Positions 44,975 through 51,686 of a stretch of DNA of 51,686 bases are shown here, in pieces. The notes under the pieces are model-generated. The model searched no databases, was not told where the DNA came from, and was given only the letters and a program-made list of their open reading frames with translations. The translations under genes and the position numbers were made by a program. Numbering within the stretch: position 1 is the stretch's first letter; each line of letters begins with the position of its first letter. Origin of the DNA: Mesorhizobium amorphae (lineage in GTDB: Bacteria > Pseudomonadota > Alphaproteobacteria > Rhizobiales > Rhizobiaceae); assembly GCA_003240775.1 (NCBI GenBank), contig QFNI01000028.1, positions 1 through 51,686 on the forward strand, in the 5' to 3' direction.

Positions 44975-45175
44975 ATGACGCAAGGTGCCGATGCCGTGTC
45001 CGAAGGGGCAAAAGAGATATCCCCGGCGGCCGAGCGCGCGCTGGCCGAGGCGAGGGCTCGCCGCGCCCAGTTGGAAGCGGCCGAAGCCCTGCCGCCCGAA
45101 AAGGGCGGTCGCGGCGGCAAGGAACCGGTGCGCTATGGCGACTGGGAGGTGAAGGGGCTGGCTGTCGACTTCTGA
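44975..45175 (+). CDS. DUF1674 protein (SDHAF4-like succinate dehydrogenase assembly factor)
   Basis: A 66-residue protein with a charged Ala-rich helix. It ends with the family signature GGKEPVRYGDWEVKGLAVDF. The homologous mitochondrial SDHAF4/Sdh8 chaperones the flavinated SdhA subunit. GGAGA precedes the ATG. It is divergent from htpX, as is common in alphaproteobacteria. Confidence 0.88.
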   Translation: MTQGADAVSEGAKEISPAAERALAEARARRAQLEAAEALPPEKGGRGGKEPVRYGDWEVKGLAVDF

Positions 45176-45296
45176 TTGCACAACGATCGGGCGTTCTGCG
45201 CGAAGCCTGTGCAATTTGTGCCGGACACGGAGGAACAAGCTGGCGGGGACCGCGTTTGCGGTTCCACTCCCACACCCTCTATCCCCAGGAATTTCG

Positions 45297-46166
45297 ATGC
45301 TGATCCGGCTAGGATATGAAATCTCCATCGAGTGCACCCAGCCGCTTCCCATTGTTTCGATTCTGGATATCCACGACGACCGCCAGCCCGACATCAAGCG
45401 CCAGACCAAGGTTCTGACGACGCCCAAGGTGCCGCAGCACGTCTACAAGGATCTGTTCGGCAATTCCTGCCGCCGCTTCCTGGCCCAGCCCGGCACATTC
45501 ACCATCCTCTACGACGCCGTGATCGAGGATGGCGGCGAGCCCGAACCGGTGAACCGGCTCGCAGCGGGCACGCCCGTCGAGAAGCTGCCCGACGAGGTGA
45601 TGGGGTTCCTCCTGGGCTCGCGCTATTGCGAGACGGACCACCTGAGCCCGCTCGCCTGGAAGCTGTTCGGGCACATCCCCGCCGGCTGGGCGCAGGTGGA
45701 GGCCATCTGCAACTACGTGAACGAACGCATCTCGTTCGGTTACGGCTATGCCCGCAGCACGCGCACGGCCGCCCAGGCCCATGAAGAGCAAGTGGGCGTG
45801 TGCCGCGACTTCGCGCATCTCGCCATCACGCTCTGCCGCTGCATGAACATCCCCGCGCGCTACGTGAACGGCTATCTCGGCGACATCGGCGTGCCCGCCG
45901 ACCCCGCGCCCATGGATTTCTCGGCCTGGTTCGAGGCTTGGCTCGACGGCAAATGGTACGCGTTCGACGCGCGCCACAACCGCCCGCGCATCGGCCGCAT
46001 TCCGATCGCGCGCGGGCGCGACGCGACCGATGTGCCGCTGCTGCACTCCTTCGGGCCGCACCGCCTCGCGATGTTCAAGGTCTGGACCTACGAGCAGGAA
46101 GCCAACCCCGCGCGGCCCCCGCATGTGCTGCGCGACCGGACATTGACCGCCCAGGCGCTGGCCTGA
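45297..46166 (+). CDS. Transglutaminase-like cysteine peptidase family protein
   Basis: Start at ATG 45297 (CAGGA before it), 289 residues. The N-terminal bacterial transglutaminase-like beta domain is followed by the catalytic segment GVCRDFAHLAI (Cys169). Next is MDFSAWFEAWLDGKWYAFDARHNRPRIG, with Asp225 in the expected third position. Where many transglutaminases have the catalytic His (HAW) this protein has Ser209 (SAW); His227 is close. It may be a peptidase or amidase; substrate unknown. A terminator follows. Confidence 0.88.
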   Translation: MLIRLGYEISIECTQPLPIVSILDIHDDRQPDIKRQTKVLTTPKVPQHVYKDLFGNSCRRFLAQPGTFTILYDAVIEDGGEPEPVNRLAAGTPVEKLPDEVMGFLLGSRYCETDHLSPLAWKLFGHIPAGWAQVEAICNYVNERISFGYGYARSTRTAAQAHEEQVGVCRDFAHLAITLCRCMNIPARYVNGYLGDIGVPADPAPMDFSAWFEAWLDGKWYAFDARHNRPRIGRIPIARGRDATDVPLLHSFGPHRLAMFKVWTYEQEANPARPPHVLRDRTLTAQALA

Positions 46167-46184
46167 CAAATCGCGCAAAAAGAA

Positions 46185-46212
46185 AAAGGCCGTCTCGCGA
46201 GAGACGGCCTTT
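46185..46212. terminator. Bidirectional rho-independent terminator
   Basis: AAAGGCCGTCTC, loop GCGA, GAGACGGCCTTT: a perfect 12-bp stem, A-rich on the left and T-containing on the right. It ends the transglutaminase gene and could end leftward transcription through the 22-codon ORF at 46278-46346. Confidence 0.9.
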
Positions 46213-46277
46213 CCGTGTTTCGTCCGTGGCGCGGCCCGTTGGCGATGCCGTCAGGGCATCAGCCGCGCATCATGCAG

Positions 46278-46346
46278 TCAGCGAAGGGGCTGCCCTTCAC
46301 CGAGGCAATCAGCCGAGACCACGAAACGGGACAATTCACTCGACAT
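46278..46346 (-). CDS. 22-residue ORF with near-perfect Shine-Dalgarno, possible small protein or sRNA gene
   Basis: ATG 46346 is preceded by AAAGGAGGTGGTCTG, an almost full anti-SD match. The peptide (MSSELSRFVVSADCLGEGQP, then LR) is short and has no known family. Between its stop and the terminator at 46185 lies a hairpin GATGCC/GGCATC. Upstream, GCTCGCCACA is repeated within 20 bases. The set suggests a compact leftward transcript of roughly 200 bases ending at the terminator. Whether the peptide or the RNA matters is unknown. Confidence 0.5.
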   Translation of the reverse strand: MSSELSRFVVSADCLGEGQPLR

Positions 46347-46463
46347 CAGACCACCTCCTTTCGATTGTTGAACACGAAAGCCAATGTGGCGAGCGATTGT
46401 GGCGAGCGCAAGAGGGCGGGCACGTTTTGTTCTTTTTCGATGACGGGCACAGGTAAGAGCGCG

Positions 46464-46781
46464 ATGCGCAGGCTCCTTCTTCTCCTGCTCGTGTCGATCG
46501 TTTCCACGATGCCGGCCGCCGCGGTCGACACGACGGCACTCATGCGCAAGGTCCAGAGCTGCTGGAGCCTGCCGCCCGGCGCGGAGGGGCTGGCGCCCGT
46601 GACGGTCACCGCCGTGATCGGCGAGGGCGGCGCGCTGGACAAGGTCGAGGTGGAAGGGGCTCCGGCATCGGCCGAGGCGGAAGCGCTCGCGGCCTCCGCA
46701 CTGCGCGCGATCAAGCGCTGCGCGCCCTATCCCGAACTGCCGCCGGGCGCGGTGCGCTTCACGCTCGATCCGACGCCGTAA
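46464..46781 (+). CDS. Small exported TonB-C-terminus-like protein
   Basis: A 105-residue protein from ATG 46464. It has a signal peptide (MRRLLLLLLVSIVSTMPAAA). The mature part has two cysteines (CWSLPPGAEG and KRCAPYPELPPG) and a pattern resembling TonB/TolA C-terminal domains (VTVTAVIGEGGALDKVEVEG, then AEALAASALRAIKRCAPY). Such proteins act in the periplasm as envelope proteins, but this copy is stand-alone and its role is unknown. The open frame extends upstream to 46215 without protein-like sequence. Confidence 0.7.
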   Translation: MRRLLLLLLVSIVSTMPAAAVDTTALMRKVQSCWSLPPGAEGLAPVTVTAVIGEGGALDKVEVEGAPASAEAEALAASALRAIKRCAPYPELPPGAVRFTLDPTP

Positions 46782-46787
46782 CGGGCC

Positions 46788-46862
46788 AGCGTCCGGAAAC
46801 GCCGCGAAAACAGAGAGCTGGACCTTTCCCGGCGAATCGGCATTCACCGGGAACGGTCTGGA
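46788..46862. repeat. Second, decayed RIME-like repeat
   Basis: The gap between the TonB-like gene and acs contains GCGTCCGGAAACGCCGCGAA. After it come TTTCCCGGCGAATCGGCATT and CACCGGGAACGG, matching the second half of the repeat at 38991-39093 with many substitutions and lacking its first 30-40 bases. Confidence 0.65.
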
Positions 46863-46865
46863 ACG

Positions 46866-48821
<1,956 letters not shown>

Positions 48822-48975
48822 GGGCTCCTCCGATGCTTTTCCCTGCAGGCTTTCCCGAAATGCCTGCCTCCCGCACCCGGCATAGCCTCAAGATGGGCCG
48901 GCGCACAATCGGCAGCGGGAGATTAGGTTTTCGTTAACCATCCAGGCGGAGCATCGGGGATGTGGAGGAAGCCGC

Positions 48976-49284
48976 ATGCACCTGGAAAAAGGACGCGCGA
49001 TGACCCAGCCTGCCTCACGCAACCCGGAAACGGAGCTCATGCTCCGGGGCTACGGCCTGACCACGGCCGAATTCATCTACCACCTGCCCGATCATCCGCA
49101 TCTGCTGCAGACCTATCTCTGGCAGGACTATGACCTCGCGCCGAAGTTTCCCAAGCTCTTCACCTTCATCGCGTTCTGGCGCGAGAAGCTCGAAGGGCCG
49201 CTGCATTCGGTGCGCTACACCCACCGCAAGCTGATCGCGCCCAACGAATGGCGCAACGTGCAGGGCGAGTTCGCGCTCAACTAG
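48976..49284 (+). CDS. usg: Usg-family protein
   Basis: A 102-residue protein. ATG 48976 follows GGAGGAA with good spacing; ATG 49000 behind AAGGA is an alternative giving 94 residues. The core ELMLRGYGLTTAEFIYHLPD, then YLWQDYDLAPKFPKL and EGPLHSVRYTHRKL, matches the Usg family of alphaproteobacteria. Usg genes are often found near trp genes and have no proven function. Its stop overlaps the end of the convergent membrane-protein gene. Confidence 0.88.
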   Translation: MHLEKGRAMTQPASRNPETELMLRGYGLTTAEFIYHLPDHPHLLQTYLWQDYDLAPKFPKLFTFIAFWREKLEGPLHSVRYTHRKLIAPNEWRNVQGEFALN

Positions 49285-49556
49285 GCGCACCGCTTGCGCC
49301 GTGCCGTGAGCCAGAGGAGTAGAAAGGCGAAGGGCGCGACGGCGAGATAGCGGATGATGAATTCGCCGGGCGGTGTGCCGGGGTTGGCGGACGCCGTGGC
49401 GACGATGACGGCGAGCGTCACGACGATCACACCGAGGGCATAGGCGGGAGCAAGGGCGAGGCCGAAGATCTTGCGGCTGGCCCAAGCGATAAGGGCTCCG
49501 AAGAGCGCGATGGAGAGAAAGGCCCCGAAGTATTCGCCGATTGCGTAGCTGGTCAT
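49281..49556 (-). CDS. Small three-helix membrane protein, unknown
   Basis: From ATG 49556 the protein has 91 residues and three hydrophobic helices (about 8-24, 31-51 and 63-83). It ends in a basic tail (ARRKRCA). The open frame extends to 49631, but the extra residues are not membrane-like. The start lacks a strong Shine-Dalgarno sequence. It is convergent with usg, overlapping by four bases. No family recognised. Confidence 0.6.
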   Translation of the reverse strand: MTSYAIGEYFGAFLSIALFGALIAWASRKIFGLALAPAYALGVIVVTLAVIVATASANPGTPPGEFIIRYLAVAPFAFLLLWLTARRKRCA

Positions 49557-49667
49557 GATGAGGTTCGGCTCTCGGGTGAGTGGCAAGGAAACTGCCTGGA
49601 TTCGCGGGTGCGAGCCGGAGAATCCCTGCACTTTCCTCGCAAATCCCTCAACGGTCCAGAGCCCGCC

Positions 49668-50717
49668 TCACCCCTTCCGCTTGAACGGTTCGGGCCGGCG
49701 CCCTGCCGTCTGGCGCTCCAGCATCCAGCCGGGATACTCGGACGGCAGCGCGCTCACCTCGTCGAGCTTGGCGAGGTCGTCCGCGTCCAGCGTCAGGTCG
49801 ACGGCTGCCAGATTCTGGTCGAGCTGCTCCATGGTCTTTGCGCCGATGATCACGCTCATGGTGAAGCGCTTGGCGAGCACATAGGCGAGCGCCACGCCGG
49901 CCACGCTGGCTGCGTGCTTCTCGGCCACCTCGCGCATGGCCGCGACCGACTTCCAGGCGCGGTCCTCGTCCACGGGCGGGAAGTTGAAGCTCGCGCGGCG
50001 GCCTTGCGTCTCGCCCTCCGTCTCGGGGCTGTACTTGCCCGAGAGGAGCCCGCCCGCGAGCGGGGACCAGACCATCAGGCCGAGCTTTTCTTCCTCGATC
50101 AGGGGCACCACCTCGCGCTCGAGATCGCGGCCGGCGATGGAGTAATAGCTCTGGATGGTCTCGAAGCGGGAATAGCCCTTGGCCTCCGCGATGCCGAGCG
50201 CCTTGGCGATGCGCCAGGCCTGCCAGTTGGACACGCCGACATAGCGCACGAGGCCCTGGCGCACGAGGTCGTCCAACGCACGCAGCGTCTCGTCGATCGG
50301 GGTCACCGTGTCCGTGCCGTGGATCTGGTAGAGGTCGATATGGGTGGTGCCGAGCCGCTCCAGGCTCTTCTCCACCGAATCCATCAGGTGGCCGCGGCTC
50401 GCGCCGCGCTGGTTGGGCTTGTCGCCCATGTTGCCGAAGGCCTTGGTGGCGATCACGATGTCGGCGCGGTCGAGGTCGGCGTTGCGCAGCGCCTGTCCCA
50501 GCATCGTTTCCGACGCGCCGAAGGAATAGACGTCGGCCGTGTCGAAGAAATTGACGCCCGCTTCCACCGCGCGCTGCACGATGCCGTCGGCCCCCGCCTG
50601 GTCGACGCCCGCGATCTGGCCCCACAGGCCGTTCTGCCCTCCGTCGCCGAAGGTCATCGTGCCCAGACAGATCTCGGAAACGAAGAGGCCCGTGCGGCCG
50701 AGCTGGTTGTACTTCAT
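49668..50717 (-). CDS. Aldo/keto reductase
   Basis: A 349-residue NADPH-dependent oxidoreductase starting MKYNQLGRTGLFVSEICLG at 50717. The AKR barrel shows FFDTADVYSFGASETMLGQ (catalytic Asp and Tyr), IATKAFG (Lys) and IDLYQIHGTD (His). The late VIIGAKTMEQLDQNL segment is the cofactor site. It resembles YajO/YghZ-type reductases of unknown physiological substrate. Confidence 0.93.
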   Translation of the reverse strand: MKYNQLGRTGLFVSEICLGTMTFGDGGQNGLWGQIAGVDQAGADGIVQRAVEAGVNFFDTADVYSFGASETMLGQALRNADLDRADIVIATKAFGNMGDKPNQRGASRGHLMDSVEKSLERLGTTHIDLYQIHGTDTVTPIDETLRALDDLVRQGLVRYVGVSNWQAWRIAKALGIAEAKGYSRFETIQSYYSIAGRDLEREVVPLIEEEKLGLMVWSPLAGGLLSGKYSPETEGETQGRRASFNFPPVDEDRAWKSVAAMREVAEKHAASVAGVALAYVLAKRFTMSVIIGAKTMEQLDQNLAAVDLTLDADDLAKLDEVSALPSEYPGWMLERQTAGRRPEPFKRKG

Positions 50718-50810
50718 GGGGAGGGCCCTCGAAAATCGCCCTCTATTTAACGGCGCGCGCCGTTCTGTCCAACAGAAGGGGCGGCGAACCCCCAATCGAG
50801 GGCGGGCAGA

Positions 50811-51473
50811 TCACCGCGTTCCGAAGATGGCCGAACCCACCCGCACGCCCGTCGCGCCGAAGCGGATGGCCTGCTCGTAATCGCCCGACATGCCCATGGA
50901 GAGGCCTGAAACATCTGCCTCTTCCGCGATCTCGGCCAGCAGCGCGAAATGCGGCCCGGCATATTCGTTCTGCGGGGGAATGCACATCAGCCCGTCGATG
51001 GCCAAGCCGTGCGTGTCACGGCAGTGCGCGACGAAAGCCGCCGCCTCGCGCGGGTCGATTCCCGCCTTCTGCTCTTCCAGCCCGGTGTTGACCTGCACGA
51101 ACAGGCGGGGGGCCTTGCCCTGTCGCTCGATCTCGCGGGCGAGCTCGGCCGCGATCTTTTCGCGGTCCACCGTTTCGATCACGTCGAACAGCGCCACGGC
51201 TTCCCTCGCCTTGTTGGACTGGAGCGGGCCGATCAGGTGGAGCACGAGATCGGGAAACGCCTCGCGCAAGGCCGGCCACTTGGCGCTCGCCTCCTGCACG
51301 CGGTTCTCGCCGAACACGCGCTGGCCAGCTTCTATCACCGGCCGGATCTCGTCGGCCTCGAAGGTCTTGGAAACCGCCACAAGCTCGACCGAGCCCGCAT
51401 CGCGCCCGGCCTCCTCGGCGGCTTGCGCGATGCGGGCGCGGGTCGCGTTCCAGCGTTCGACGGCACTGTCCAT
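50811..51473 (-). CDS. yggS: YggS/PROSC-family PLP-binding protein
   Basis: From ATG 51473, 220 residues. ELVAVSKTFEADEIRPVIEAG holds the PLP-binding lysine near residue 37, and FGENRVQEASAKW, HLIGPLQSNKA, VNTGLEEQKAGI and LSMGMSGDYEQAI complete the family. It maintains pyridoxal-phosphate balance and is not known to be an enzyme. The longer open frame to 51620 would overlap leuS and is unlikely. It is divergent from leuS. Confidence 0.95.
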   Translation of the reverse strand: MDSAVERWNATRARIAQAAEEAGRDAGSVELVAVSKTFEADEIRPVIEAGQRVFGENRVQEASAKWPALREAFPDLVLHLIGPLQSNKAREAVALFDVIETVDREKIAAELAREIERQGKAPRLFVQVNTGLEEQKAGIDPREAAAFVAHCRDTHGLAIDGLMCIPPQNEYAGPHFALLAEIAEEADVSGLSMGMSGDYEQAIRFGATGVRVGSAIFGTR

Positions 51474-51612
51474 GGCGCGCTCCCGAGCCTGCTTCGGTTG
51501 ACGGGTCGGGAAAACCGTGGTGAAGGTCCGGCCCGCATTTCCCGGCCTTTTGCCGCCAAAGACCCGCCCTGGCAACCGAGCCCGGGCCCTTCCCGAGACA
51601 GCCCGGAATCCG

Positions 51613-51686
51613 ATGGCCATCGAACGCTACAACCCCCGCGCAGCCGAGCCCCGCTGGCAGAAGGCCTGGGACGAGGCGGGGCTCTT
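51613..51686 (+). CDS. leuS: Leucyl-tRNA synthetase, 5' end only
   Basis: The last 74 bases encode MAIERYNPRAAEPRWQKAWD and a few more residues before the window ends. This is the characteristic start of bacterial LeuRS, which charges tRNA-Leu. GGA lies shortly before the ATG. About 24 of the usual 870 residues are seen. Confidence 0.88.
   Translation, partial: MAIERYNPRAAEPRWQKAWDEAGL

Noticed and set aside
46425..46450. Possible second LexA box (GTTCTTTTTCGATGA)
   Set aside because: Only one GTTC half-site is present; the second half reads ATGA, so it fails the GTTC-N7-GTTC rule.

Overview
The window looks like a piece of an alphaproteobacterial chromosome, most likely from the order Hyphomicrobiales (Rhizobiales). 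The evidence is strongly GC-rich coding sequence, a 1,593-residue 'large' NAD-glutamate dehydrogenase, the run htpX / rsmB-like / heparinase-like / purH, a DUF1674 protein, a Usg protein, and two intergenic copies of a RIME-like rhizobial mosaic repeat. I cannot name a genus.

Positions 1 to about 14,380 are a mobile genomic island inserted at the 3' end of a tRNA-Ala(CGC) gene (14380-14455). A tyrosine integrase lies next to the tRNA. Reading leftwards come a ribbon-helix-helix protein behind a strong promoter, two small unknown proteins, and a phage-type packaging module: a small-subunit-like protein plus a terminase large subunit encoded as two genes, ATPase and nuclease. An HNH-like phage protein follows. 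No capsid, tail or lysis genes are visible, so the element looks more like a phage satellite or a decayed prophage than a complete phage. Farther left, in visibly more AT-rich DNA, is a three-gene operon (coiled-coil membrane protein, ImmA/IrrE metalloprotease, Beta-family protein) preceded by a perfect alphaproteobacterial LexA box. Then come small unknown genes, a serine recombinase with its own repeat-rich candidate recombination site, and, running off the left edge, a SIR2-SLOG protein that reads as ThsA, the NADase effector of Thoeris anti-phage defence. The island therefore seems to combine phage-like packaging functions with defence functions. Its left end is outside the window.

Positions 14,456 to 51,686 are ordinary chromosome. 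The genes are yggT, ppa, a GNAT acetyltransferase, a lemA / TPM / TPM operon, pdxY with a translationally coupled DUF429 gene, an M3 oligopeptidase with an Rsm22-type protein, a two-gene RND efflux system, a MHYT-GGDEF-EAL c-di-GMP protein, typA, a DUF2007 protein, the large glutamate dehydrogenase coupled to an MFS transporter, the leftward htpX-rsmB-heparinase-purH group, a DUF1674 (SDHAF4-like) protein, a transglutaminase-like protein, acs, usg, an aldo/keto reductase, yggS and the start of leuS.

The least explained features are the LexA-controlled membrane/ImmA/Beta operon, the exact 15-bp motif repeated three times in the island, the split terminase, and a 22-codon ORF with a near-perfect Shine-Dalgarno sequence beside a strong terminator at 46.3 kb.
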